A stretch of DNA of 64,000 nucleotides, from positions 60,658 to 124,657 of the forward strand of contig NZ_FOFG01000013.1 of the NCBI RefSeq assembly GCF_900110915.1, read 5' to 3'. Of the stretch, positions 36,151-44,517 are shown in pieces (positions within the stretch are counted from its first letter, which is position 1; the number at the start of each line of letters is the position of its first letter). A program made the translations under genes and the position numbers. Origin of the DNA: Faunimonas pinastri (lineage in GTDB: Bacteria > Pseudomonadota > Alphaproteobacteria > Rhizobiales > Afifellaceae). The notes beneath the pieces were generated by a model, which was not told where the DNA came from, did no database searches, and was given only the letters and a program-made list of their open reading frames with translations.

Positions 36151-39100
36151 GCCTGTCCGAACCGTTTATCCGCCGTCCCGTCGCGACGCTGCTCCTGGCC
36201 GTCGCGATCGCCGCGGCCGGCTATTTCGGCTACCGCTCGCTCCCTGTCGCGGCTTTGCCGGAGGTGAGCTTCCCGACCGTTACCGTCTCGGCCAACCTGT
36301 CCGGCGCCTCGCCGGACACGATGGCGACATCGGTCGCCACGCCGCTGATCAAGCAGTTCTCGCAGATTCCGTCGATCGACCAGATCAGCTCGTCCAGCAC
36401 GCAGGGCGCGACGCAGATCACCATCCAGTTCAACCTGAACCGCGACATCGATCAAGCGGCAGCCGACGTGCAGGCGGCGATCACGCGCACGCAGCGCCAG
36501 TTGCCGACGGAGATGACGACCCCGCCGAGCTACCGCAAGGTGAACCCGGCCGACGCGCCCGTGCTGCTGCTTGCCCTGCAAAGCACGACGACGCCGCTGC
36601 CGAAGCTCGACGCCTTTGCCCAGCAGGTGATTTCCCCGGCCCTCTCGACGGTCGCCGGCGTCGGACAGGTGCAGATCTACGGCAGCCAGAAGTTCGCCGT
36701 TCGCATCGAGCTCGACCCGAACGCGCTGACGGCGCGCGGCATCGGCATCGACCAGGTGCAGTCGGCGGTGGCCAGCGCCAATTCCAACACCGCCGTCGGC
36801 ACGATCAACAGCACCACGCAGAGCCTGACGATCGAGGCCAACACGCAGATGACGGACGCGGCGGAGTTCTCCAAGCTGGTGATCTCCTCCAAGGGCGGCC
36901 GCGTCGTGCGCCTCGGCGACGTCGCGCGGGTTATCGATTCCACCGAGAACCTGCAGCGCTCCAGCACCTATGACGGCCGGCCCGATATCCTGCTGGCCGT
37001 GCAGCGCCAGCCGGGCGCCAATACGGTGGACGTGGTGGACGCGGTCAAGAACATGCTGCCCCGCTTCACCGATGAGGCGGGACCGGGCACCACGATCAGC
37101 GTGCTGAACGACCAGTCCACCTCGATCAAGCAGGCGGTGCGCGACGTCGGCGAGACCCTGCTCCTGACGATCGGCCTCGTCGTGCTGGTCATCCTGATGT
37201 TTCTGCGCAAGCTTACCGCGACGGCGATCCCGGCGGTGGCCGTGCCGCTTTCCATCGTCGGCACCTGCGCGGTGATGTACCTGTTCGGCTACAGCATCGA
37301 CAACATCTCGCTGCTGGGCCTCACCCTGTCCGTCGGCCTTGTCGTCGACGACGCCATCGTGATGCTGGAGAACATCTTCCGGCATATCGAAGAGGGCATG
37401 CCGCCATTCCGGGCCGCTCTGGAGGGTAGCCGCGAGATCGGCTTCACCATCATCTCCATCACGGTGTCGCTGATCGCGGTGTTCCTGCCGGTGCTGCTGA
37501 TGGGCGGAGTCGTCGGCCGGATCTTCAACGAATTCGCGATGGTGGTCAGCATCTCCATCGTGCTTTCCGCGCTGATCTCGCTGACGCTGACGCCCATGCT
37601 GGCGGCGCGCCTCCCCGCCAGCGTCGCCACGCACGACCCGAACCGCCGCCCCGGCATTCTGGAGCGCGGCTTCATCGCCGTGGACCGCACCTATGCGTGG
37701 CTGCTGGACCTGGCGCTCCGCTTCCGCCCCGTCGTGCTGCTGATCTTCTTCGGCACCGTCGTCCTCACGGGCTATCTTTTCGTGACCATCCCGAAAGGCT
37801 TCTTCCCGCAGGAGGATATCGGGCAGCTGATGATCTCCACGCAGGCGCGCGAGGACATTTCCTTCGACCAGATGGAGAAGCTGCAGAACCAGGTGGCGGA
37901 TGTGCTGAAGGGCCGCCCGTATGTCGCGCACTTCGCCTCCATGGTGGGCGCCACCGGTTCCTCCGGCAGCCTCAACTCCGGCCGCTTCTTCGTGCAGCTG
38001 AAGCCCAAGGACGAGCGCGCGCCGCTGGACGACCTGATGTCGGACCTGCGCCAGCATCTCAATGCCGTGGCCGGTATCCGCAGCTTCGCCGTTCCCTCGC
38101 AGAGCCTGCGGCTCGGCGGGCGGCAGTCCTCCAGCCAGTACCAGTTCGTCGTCCAGGGCCTGACCTCGGCGGAGCTCTACGAATGGTCGAACCGGCTGAC
38201 GGAGCGGATGGAAAACGACCGCGCCTTCACCGACGTGGCGACCGACCTGCAGAACAGCGCCCTGCAGGCCTCCATCGACGTGGACCAGGACAAGGCGAAC
38301 GCGCTCGGCATCAGCGCCGATCAGCTCCGCACGACCCTCTACAGCGCCTTCGGCGTGCAGCAGGCCTCGACCATCTACGAGACCGGCGACAATTACGAAG
38401 TGATCGTCGAGTTCGACCCGGACATTCCGTGGAACGTGAACAGGCTGGACGAGGTGCATGTCCGTTCCACGGCGACCGGCAAGCTCGTGCCGCTATCCGC
38501 CTTCGCGACCGTGAAGCAGACGGCCGGCCTGCTCTCGGTGAACCAGCTCGGCCAGCTTCCCGCGGTGACGATCTCGTTCAACCTGCCCGCCGGCGTCTCG
38601 CTCGGCGAGGCGGTGAGCCGCATCGACCAGATCAAGGGGGAGATGAACGTTCCGAGCACGATCAGCACGACCTTCTCCGGCAACGCGCAGATCTTCCAGC
38701 AATCGCTGAACAACCAGGGCGTTTTGCTTCTGGCGGCGGTGCTGACGATCTACATCATCCTCGGCATTCTCTACGAGAGCTTCATCCACCCGCTGACCAT
38801 CCTGACGGGCCTGCCCGCGGCCGCGGCTGGCGCGCTGATCGCGCTGCGGCTCTTCGGGATGGATCTCAGCGTGATCGCGATCATCGGCATCCTGATGCTG
38901 ATCGGCATCGTGAAGAAGAACGCGATCATGATGATCGACTTCGCGCTGCAGCGGCAGCGGGCGGGCGAGGAGCCCTTCACCGCGATCCGCGACGCCTGCC
39001 TGATCCGCTTCCGGCCGATCATGATGACGACGCTGGCGGCCCTCATGGGCACGCTGCCGATCGCCCTCGGCCACGGCGCCAGCTCGGAGCTCCGCCAGCC

Positions 39101-39275
39101 GCTCGGCATCGCCGTGGTGGGCGGCCTGATCGTCTCGCAGCTCCTGACGCTGTTCATCACGCCGGTGATCTACCTCTACATGGAGGCGATCTCAGGCTTC
39201 GTGAAGCGGCTGGTGGGACTGCGCTCCCGCCGCCCGGAAGAAACGGCCGCCGGAGTGCCGCAGCCGGCGGAATGA
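36147..39275 (+). CDS. RND multidrug efflux permease, AcrB/MexB-like (HAE1 family)
   Basis: 1042 residues, standard for proton-driven RND drug exporters. It begins MSLSEPFIRRPVATLLL, has the two large periplasmic loops, and 12 helices. The proton relay is intact: two adjacent Asp in GLVVDDAIVMLEN (helix 4) and Lys in IGIVKKNAIMMIDFA (helix 10). The signature GxxxxFxxxAxxxxxxxxGGG is replaced by the general form in the last helices with GTLPIALGHGASSELRQPLGI. It follows the adaptor with an ATGA overlap. It probably exports amphipathic toxic compounds; the spectrum is not readable. Confidence 0.95.
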   Translation: MSLSEPFIRRPVATLLLAVAIAAAGYFGYRSLPVAALPEVSFPTVTVSANLSGASPDTMATSVATPLIKQFSQIPSIDQISSSSTQGATQITIQFNLNRDIDQAAADVQAAITRTQRQLPTEMTTPPSYRKVNPADAPVLLLALQSTTTPLPKLDAFAQQVISPALSTVAGVGQVQIYGSQKFAVRIELDPNALTARGIGIDQVQSAVASANSNTAVGTINSTTQSLTIEANTQMTDAAEFSKLVISSKGGRVVRLGDVARVIDSTENLQRSSTYDGRPDILLAVQRQPGANTVDVVDAVKNMLPRFTDEAGPGTTISVLNDQSTSIKQAVRDVGETLLLTIGLVVLVILMFLRKLTATAIPAVAVPLSIVGTCAVMYLFGYSIDNISLLGLTLSVGLVVDDAIVMLENIFRHIEEGMPPFRAALEGSREIGFTIISITVSLIAVFLPVLLMGGVVGRIFNEFAMVVSISIVLSALISLTLTPMLAARLPASVATHDPNRRPGILERGFIAVDRTYAWLLDLALRFRPVVLLIFFGTVVLTGYLFVTIPKGFFPQEDIGQLMISTQAREDISFDQMEKLQNQVADVLKGRPYVAHFASMVGATGSSGSLNSGRFFVQLKPKDERAPLDDLMSDLRQHLNAVAGIRSFAVPSQSLRLGGRQSSSQYQFVVQGLTSAELYEWSNRLTERMENDRAFTDVATDLQNSALQASIDVDQDKANALGISADQLRTTLYSAFGVQQASTIYETGDNYEVIVEFDPDIPWNVNRLDEVHVRSTATGKLVPLSAFATVKQTAGLLSVNQLGQLPAVTISFNLPAGVSLGEAVSRIDQIKGEMNVPSTISTTFSGNAQIFQQSLNNQGVLLLAAVLTIYIILGILYESFIHPLTILTGLPAAAAGALIALRLFGMDLSVIAIIGILMLIGIVKKNAIMMIDFALQRQRAGEEPFTAIRDACLIRFRPIMMTTLAALMGTLPIALGHGASSELRQPLGIAVVGGLIVSQLLTLFITPVIYLYMEAISGFVKRLVGLRSRRPEETAAGVPQPAE

Positions 39276-39317
39276 CGGAGCCGGGCCCGGGATCGAGCTT
39301 GCACGAGGCCGGTCGCC

Positions 39318-40115
39318 TCAAAAGAACGGCAAGGGGCCCGGAAAGTCGCCGATCGGCACGAAATGGGTGACGAGGCCCCGGCCCGGCTTCCAATGGTGCA
39401 GCAGCAAGGCAGGCGGCTCGACGAAGGACGCCGGTTCGGCATCCTCCGCGAGGCGCAACGCGATGGCGGTCGTCGTGCTCGGCGCCGTGACCAGCATCGT
39501 TCCCCCGAACCGGAGCTGGATGAAGCGGTGGATGTGCCCGCAAACCACCCGCTCGACGTTGGAGTAACGCGCGAGCAGCGCGGCCAGCCTGTCGCCTCCA
39601 CGGCAATTGTACCGGTCAATGAAGGAGATGCCGCTCTCGAAAGGCGGCTGGTGCATCATCAGGATCGTCGGACGATCCGGCTCGTCCTGCAGGGCGTCCG
39701 CGAGCCATCGGCAGGTTGCGTCATCGACGGCGCCATGGTGCTCGCCGGGAACCGTCACATCCAGCCCCACGATCCGCACGGCCCCGTGCCCCCCGGCCGC
39801 GAAATGCATCGGGCCAGCCGACGGCAGGTCCATGCGATCCGCCATGCAGGCGCGAAAACCGCCGGGTTCATCATGATTGCCGGGGATCGCGAGAAGGGGC
39901 TGCCGGATGCGCGCGAAGGCCTCGCGCGCGGTCGCATACTCCGCCGCTGTCCCCTCATCCACGAGATCGCCCGAAATCAGCACGAGATCCGGGGCGGGAT
40001 CGAGGGCGTTCAGGCAATCGATCGCCGTCTCGAACATCGCGTTGGAATCGACGAGGCCCTGATAGAGCAGGCCGGGCGGACGCAGGTGCGGATCGGAGAG
40101 GTGGGCAATCAGCAT
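39318..40115 (-). CDS. Metallophosphoesterase (CpdA/GpdQ-like phosphodiesterase)
   Basis: 265-residue calcineurin-like enzyme with two metal ions. All blocks are present: HLSDPHL (5-11), SGDLVDEG, PGNHDEPGGF, MMHQPPFES and CGHIHRF. Relatives hydrolyse cyclic AMP (CpdA) or glycerophosphodiesters (GpdQ); the blocks do not separate the two. The reverse-strand terminator upstream isolates it from the creatininase gene, so it has its own promoter. It converges on the RND gene. Confidence 0.9.
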   Translation of the reverse strand: MLIAHLSDPHLRPPGLLYQGLVDSNAMFETAIDCLNALDPAPDLVLISGDLVDEGTAAEYATAREAFARIRQPLLAIPGNHDEPGGFRACMADRMDLPSAGPMHFAAGGHGAVRIVGLDVTVPGEHHGAVDDATCRWLADALQDEPDRPTILMMHQPPFESGISFIDRYNCRGGDRLAALLARYSNVERVVCGHIHRFIQLRFGGTMLVTAPSTTTAIALRLAEDAEPASFVEPPALLLHHWKPGRGLVTHFVPIGDFPGPLPFF

Positions 40116-40148
40116 CTGCGTCTCCGACGTTCCGGGATCGCTCCCGCC

Positions 40149-40180
40149 AAAAAGCCCGGACTGATCGGTCCGGGCTTTTT
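40149..40180 (-). terminator. Intrinsic terminator after the creatininase-family gene
   Basis: A perfect 13-bp stem (40149-40161 with 40168-40180) whose A5/T5 ends work in either direction; it closes the reverse-strand creatininase transcript. Confidence 0.9.
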
Positions 40181-40202
40181 GCGTTCTAAATCCGGAAGGC
40201 GA

Positions 40203-41000
40203 TCAGGCCCGGGCGAGGCGCATCAGATCGAAGGCCGCGACATCGCGGCAAAGATCGATAAACGCGTCGGCCTGGTATTCCGCCGTCGCCCTGCCCTTTT
40301 CCGCCGTGCCGTTCGCGGCATTGCCGAGCGCGCCGTTCGGATTGAGATCCTGCGCCATCCAGCCGAACGGCACGTTGCCGTGAGCGCGCAGGTGCTTGAA
40401 TTCCTCGATGAACTCCAGCTGCGCGGAGCGGAAGTCCTCGGCCTTCTCCATGCGGACGAGATCGGGCCGGAAATGCAGCATCAGCGACGTTTCCACGTCG
40501 CCGCCATGGATACCGTAGGTGAACTCCTCTTCCGGGAAGAGACCCTGCGGCTGGCCGAAACTGCTCCAGGCGGTGTTCACCACCAGCATGCCGAGCTTGA
40601 CGCGGAGTTCGCGCGCGACGACTGCCAGGATCGGCACGTTGCCGCCATGGGAGTTGATCAGCACCAGCTTGCGCACGCCCGCGCGCTCGACGCTCTCGCC
40701 GATCTCCAGGAGGACGCGGGTCAGCGTCTCCCAGCTGAGGGTCAGCGTACCGGGCGACGCGATGTGCTCGTTCGACTTGCCGACGGATTGCGTGGGCAGG
40801 AACGTCGCCGGCACATCCTCCGGGATCCGCTCCAGCACGGTCTTGACCAGGCCCTCCCCGATGCAGGTATCGGTATAGACTGGCAGATGCGGCCCGTGCT
40901 GCTCGATGGCGCAGACCGGCAGGACGGCGATCCATTCGGCCGTCCGGCTGTTGCGGAAATCCAGCGTCGTCATCTCGTGCCAGAAGCGCTTGCGAAGCAT
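40203..41000 (-). CDS. Creatininase family amidohydrolase
   Basis: 265 residues of the creatininase/creatinine amidohydrolase superfamily (also FAPy deformylase, MftE and Web-type lactam hydrolases). Metal-binding parts are PVCAIEQHGPHLP with Glu and His, VLINSHGGN, and GIHGGDVETSLM. The family cleaves cyclic amides or formamides, so the substrate is a ring or formyl-amide nitrogen compound. It lies in front of a Rid-family gene and opposite an NMT1-type ABC importer and a cytosine-deaminase-like enzyme; together these suggest uptake and breakdown of a pyrimidine- or creatinine-like ring, which is inference. Confidence 0.88.
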   Translation of the reverse strand: MLRKRFWHEMTTLDFRNSRTAEWIAVLPVCAIEQHGPHLPVYTDTCIGEGLVKTVLERIPEDVPATFLPTQSVGKSNEHIASPGTLTLSWETLTRVLLEIGESVERAGVRKLVLINSHGGNVPILAVVARELRVKLGMLVVNTAWSSFGQPQGLFPEEEFTYGIHGGDVETSLMLHFRPDLVRMEKAEDFRSAQLEFIEEFKHLRAHGNVPFGWMAQDLNPNGALGNAANGTAEKGRATAEYQADAFIDLCRDVAAFDLMRLARA

Positions 41001-41052
41001 GGCCGTCCAGTTCCCGATTCTTAAACGTTGTTCTTGGATTAGCCGAACTCGA

Positions 41053-41448
41053 TCAGCCTTGCGCGGGCAAAGATGCGGCGACGACTTCGATCTCGACCAG
41101 AAACTCCGGCCGGGTGAAGCCGGAGACGATCATCAGCGTGGAAGCGGGCGGCGGGTCGGCGGTGAAGCGGTCGCGGACCTCCATGTAGCCCTTCATGTGC
41201 TCGCGCGCCGTGACATAGGCATTGATGCGCACGATGTCGGCGAAGCCCATCCCGGCCCCGGCGAGAATGATTCCGATCGCCTTGAAGCAGAGCTCCGCCT
41301 GCCCTTCCACATCGTCCGGGATCGTCTCGTCCGCCGCGATGCCGAGCTGGCCGGAGCAGAAGACCATGCGGCTCCCCGCCTCCACCTCCATGGCGTGGCT
41401 GTAGCGGGCGAAAGGCGGACGGATGCCGGCGGGCGTGATCGGGCGCAT
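41053..41448 (-). CDS. Rid family (YjgF/YER057c/UK114) protein lacking the deaminase arginine
   Basis: 131 residues of the trimeric Rid fold: VFCSGQLG in the first half and INAYVTAREHMKGYMEVRD, then VEIEVVA at the end. True RidA has an Arg in a PARS-type motif that binds the 2-iminoacid; here the same place reads PASTL, so imine deaminase activity is doubtful and a subfamily without the Arg (Rid4-7 type) is likely. Rid proteins of that kind occur in catabolic operons for pyrimidines and other nitrogen rings. It precedes the creatininase-family gene by 52 bases on the same strand and is probably cotranscribed with it. Confidence 0.85.
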   Translation of the reverse strand: MRPITPAGIRPPFARYSHAMEVEAGSRMVFCSGQLGIAADETIPDDVEGQAELCFKAIGIILAGAGMGFADIVRINAYVTAREHMKGYMEVRDRFTADPPPASTLMIVSGFTRPEFLVEIEVVAASLPAQG

Positions 41449-41688
41449 GGAGACTCCAGGAAGCGCCGGGACGTTAGGGGCTGCGGCGGTCCGGTGACAA
41501 GGGACGGGCGTGCTCAATCTTTGATCATGCGGGCGATTCTATAGGCAGCATGTTCCCCATCGTATCGCATAATAAAGCAGCAGGCTGGCCGGATCCCCGC
41601 CTCTCTCCGATGCTGTCTGGCATGGGGGTTGCAGATGAAGGGCGAGGCGAACGCGGCGCTGTGGCGCCTGCAGGCGAAGGGGAAGCGA

Positions 41689-42714
41689 ATGAAGGCATTG
41701 AAGTATCTGCGCAGCCTTGCGCTGGGCGCAGCAGGTTTCGCCCTGGCGGCTTCCGCCCTGACCGGCGAGGCGCTGGCGCTCGACAAGGTTTCCTTCGGCA
41801 CCAACTGGCTGGCCGAGGCGGAACATGGCGGCTTCTACCAGGCCGTCGCTGACGGCACCTACAAGAAGTACGGCCTCGACGTCACCATCGTGCAGGGCGG
41901 GCCGCAGGCGGCCAACCAGGCCCTGCTGATGGCCGACAAGATCCAGTTCTACATGCAGGGCAACCTGATCGGCGACTTCTCCGCCGTGGAGCAGGGCGTG
42001 CCGGTCATGGAAGTGGCGGCGGTTTTCCAGAAGGACCCGCAGGGCTTTCTCGCCCATCCCGATGCCGGCGCCACCTCGCTGGGCGACCTGTCCAAGGCGC
42101 CCGTCATCTACATGGGCAAGGAGGTCTATGCGAACGCCTTCCAGTGGATCAAGGCGAACTTCAAGGGCTTCAAGGACGAGCAGTACCGTCCCTACACGTT
42201 CAGTCCCGCGCCGTTCCTGGCCAACAAGGATTCCGCGCAGCAGGCCTACGTCACCTCCGAGCCCTACGAGATCGAGAAGCAGGCGGGCTGGAAGCCCAAA
42301 GTCTTCCTCTTCGCCGATGCCGGCTTCTCGACCTATTCCGAGATGATCGAGGCCAAGGTCGACTACGTCGCCAAGAACCCCGACATCGTGCAGCGCTTCG
42401 TCGATGCGACGACGGTCGGCTGGTACAATTACCTCTACGGTGACAACAAGGCTGCCAACGACCTGATCAAGAAAGACAATCCCGACATGACGGATGGCCA
42501 GATCGCCTATTCCATCAAGGCGATGAAGGATTCCGGCCTGCTGGAGTCGGGCGATGCGCTCACCAAGGGCATCGGCTGCATGACCGACGCGCGCGTCAAG
42601 GATTTCTACGGCAAGATGGTCAAGGCCGGCGTCGTGAAGGCCGACCTGGACGTCTCCAAGATCTACACCACCCGGTTCGTCTGCAAGGGCGTCGGGATGG
42701 ACATCAAGAAGTAA
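41689..42714 (+). CDS. ABC transporter substrate-binding protein, NMT1/THI5-like
   Basis: 341-residue periplasmic binding protein; signal peptide about 1-28 ending ALALD. The opening NWLAEAEHGGFYQAVADGTYKKYGL matches NMT1/THI5 proteins that bind thiamine pyrimidines, riboflavin-like or other nitrogen heterocycles (ThiY type; cut here at the family core). FRAME start at ATG 41689 after GGGGAAGCG. It begins the unit SBP-ATPase-permease-amidohydrolase. No TPP riboswitch signature was found upstream, which speaks against simple thiamine control. Confidence 0.9.
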   Translation: MKALKYLRSLALGAAGFALAASALTGEALALDKVSFGTNWLAEAEHGGFYQAVADGTYKKYGLDVTIVQGGPQAANQALLMADKIQFYMQGNLIGDFSAVEQGVPVMEVAAVFQKDPQGFLAHPDAGATSLGDLSKAPVIYMGKEVYANAFQWIKANFKGFKDEQYRPYTFSPAPFLANKDSAQQAYVTSEPYEIEKQAGWKPKVFLFADAGFSTYSEMIEAKVDYVAKNPDIVQRFVDATTVGWYNYLYGDNKAANDLIKKDNPDMTDGQIAYSIKAMKDSGLLESGDALTKGIGCMTDARVKDFYGKMVKAGVVKADLDVSKIYTTRFVCKGVGMDIKK

Positions 42715-42771
42715 GGCGACCGGCGGCGGCCCAGCAAGGGCCGCCGCATTCCCGCAAGGCACGATCGGTTG

Positions 42772-43638
42772 ATGATGACAACACGACAGGCTGAAGCTCA
42801 CCTTCCCACGGCGGCCTCCCCCTTGGCCGGCAACGCCCATTCGCACGGCGGCCAGACGGCCAGGTCGCTGGTGGCGCTCCGCTCCGTTTCAAAGACCTTC
42901 TCCAACGGCACGGTCGCGCTGAAGAACATGTCGCTGGACATCCGGGAGGGCGAGTTCGTCAGCCTGCTCGGCCCCTCCGGCTGCGGCAAGTCCACGGCGC
43001 TGCGCATCATCGCCGGCCTGGGCGAACCCACGTCGGGCGCCATCGACTGGCCGAAGGCCAATTATGACGCGGCTGGACGGGCGGAGCCGGAAGTCGGCTT
43101 CGTCTTCCAGGAGCCGACGCTGATGCCGTGGGCGACCGTCTTCGACAATGTCTGGCTGCCCTTCCGCCTGCGCGGCATGTCGAGATCGGCGGCCCGCGAG
43201 CGCGTGATGGATGCACTCGCCATGGTCGGGCTGGAAAAATTCGGCAACGCCTATCCGCGCGAGTTGTCCGGCGGCATGAAGATGCGTGTCTCCATCGCCC
43301 GCGCGCTGGTGACCCGCCCCAAGATCCTGCTGATGGACGAGCCCTTCGCCGCGCTGGACGAGATCACCCGCTTCAAGCTGAACAACGATCTCCTGAGGCT
43401 TTGGGAAAACTTCGGCTGGACGGTCGTCTTCGTCACCCATTCGGTGATCGAGTCCGTCTACATGTCGAGCCGCATCGTCGTCATGGCGGCGCGCCCCGGT
43501 CGCGTCATCGACGACATCGCCATCGATGCGCCTTTCCCGCGAAGCGACGAATTCCGCACCTCCCCGCTCTACAACGATTATTCCCGAACGGTCTCGCAGG
43601 CGCTGCACTCCGCCATGGGGGCGAACGACCACCTATGA
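42772..43638 (+). CDS. ABC transporter ATP-binding protein (nitrate/sulfonate/pyrimidine type)
   Basis: 288-residue ATPase of the SsuB/TauB/ThiZ group. Walker A is GPSGCGKST, signature LSGGMKMRVSIARAL, Walker B ILLMDEPFAALDE, then VTHSVIES. An N-terminal extension of about 30 residues precedes the core SVSKTFSNGTVAL. Two ATG codons stand in series (42772, 42775) after a TTG; I use the first ATG. It couples by ATGA to the permease. It energises uptake of the compound bound by the upstream periplasmic protein. Confidence 0.92.
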   Translation: MMTTRQAEAHLPTAASPLAGNAHSHGGQTARSLVALRSVSKTFSNGTVALKNMSLDIREGEFVSLLGPSGCGKSTALRIIAGLGEPTSGAIDWPKANYDAAGRAEPEVGFVFQEPTLMPWATVFDNVWLPFRLRGMSRSAARERVMDALAMVGLEKFGNAYPRELSGGMKMRVSIARALVTRPKILLMDEPFAALDEITRFKLNNDLLRLWENFGWTVVFVTHSVIESVYMSSRIVVMAARPGRVIDDIAIDAPFPRSDEFRTSPLYNDYSRTVSQALHSAMGANDHL

Positions 43639-44516
43639 CCCTGATCCAGGCCCAGGACCCCGCGTCCACCCCGGAAGATCCCGAAACGGTGGCAGCCAAC
43701 GAGGACGTGCTCGCGACGCCGTCGTCGCGCCGGCCCGAGCGCTGGCTGCGCTTCGTCATCCCCGTCGTCATGCTGCTGCTCCTGCTGGGCGTCTGGCAGG
43801 TCTACGTGACGATGGCCAACGTGCCGCAATACATCCTGCCGAGCCCGCTCCGCATCGCGCAGGCGCTCGGTACCGACTGGGGCATCCTTGGCTCCGCCTT
43901 GCTGGTCACGCTGAAGATCACGCTCTCGGCGCTGATCCTGGCGCTGATCGGCGGCGTGGTACTAGCCGTCCTCATGGCGCAGTCGCGCTGGATCGAGCTG
44001 GCGCTCTATCCCTATGCCGTGATCCTGCAGGTGACGCCCGTGGTGGCCATCGCGCCGCTGATCCTGATCTATGCGCCGAGCACGCAGGTGGCCCTGCTCT
44101 TCTGCGCCTGGATCGTCGCCTTCTTCCCCGTGCTTTCCAACACGACGCAGGGACTGAAGAGCACGGACCACAACCTGCTGAATCTTTTCGAGATGTATCG
44201 GGCGAGCCGCTGGCAGACGCTGCGTTACCTCCAGATGCCGAATGCCCTACCCTATTTCCTGGCGGGCCTGCGGATCGCCGGCGGGCTGGCGTTGATCGCG
44301 GCGGTCGTGGCCGAGTTCGCGGCGGGTTCGGCGGGCGCCGGATCGGGCCTCGCCTTCCGCCTGCTGGAAGCGCAGTTCCGCCTCAACATCCCCCGCCTCT
44401 TCGCCGCGCTCTTCCTCTTGTCGATGACGGGCGTCGTCATTTTTCTCGGCACGAGCCTGATTTCTCACCTTCTTCTTCGGAAGTGGCACGAGAGTTCGAT
44501 CCGAAGGGAAAACTGA
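43635..44516 (+). CDS. ABC transporter permease (SsuC/ThiX type)
   Basis: 293-residue inner-membrane protein with a polar N-terminal tail (about 35 residues) and six helices of the BPD_transp_1 family. The EAA loop that contacts the ATPase is FEMYRASRWQTLRYLQMPNALPYFLAGL (shown partly; EAA-like MYRASRWQTL). The start overlaps the ATPase stop, and the stop is one base before the amidohydrolase start, so all genes in this unit are expressed together. Confidence 0.92.
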   Translation: MTLIQAQDPASTPEDPETVAANEDVLATPSSRRPERWLRFVIPVVMLLLLLGVWQVYVTMANVPQYILPSPLRIAQALGTDWGILGSALLVTLKITLSALILALIGGVVLAVLMAQSRWIELALYPYAVILQVTPVVAIAPLILIYAPSTQVALLFCAWIVAFFPVLSNTTQGLKSTDHNLLNLFEMYRASRWQTLRYLQMPNALPYFLAGLRIAGGLALIAAVVAEFAAGSAGAGSGLAFRLLEAQFRLNIPRLFAALFLLSMTGVVIFLGTSLISHLLLRKWHESSIRREN

Positions 44517-44517
44517 C

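Noticed and set aside
35472..38459. 995-codon open frame antisense to the RND adaptor and permease
   Set aside because: Mirror of codon usage in the RND genes; composition and lack of start signals mark it as a shadow frame.
41518..41688. Possible TPP or purine riboswitch before the NMT1-like binding protein
   Set aside because: No CTGAGA-type thi box and no purine-riboswitch core could be found; only an unclear promoter region.
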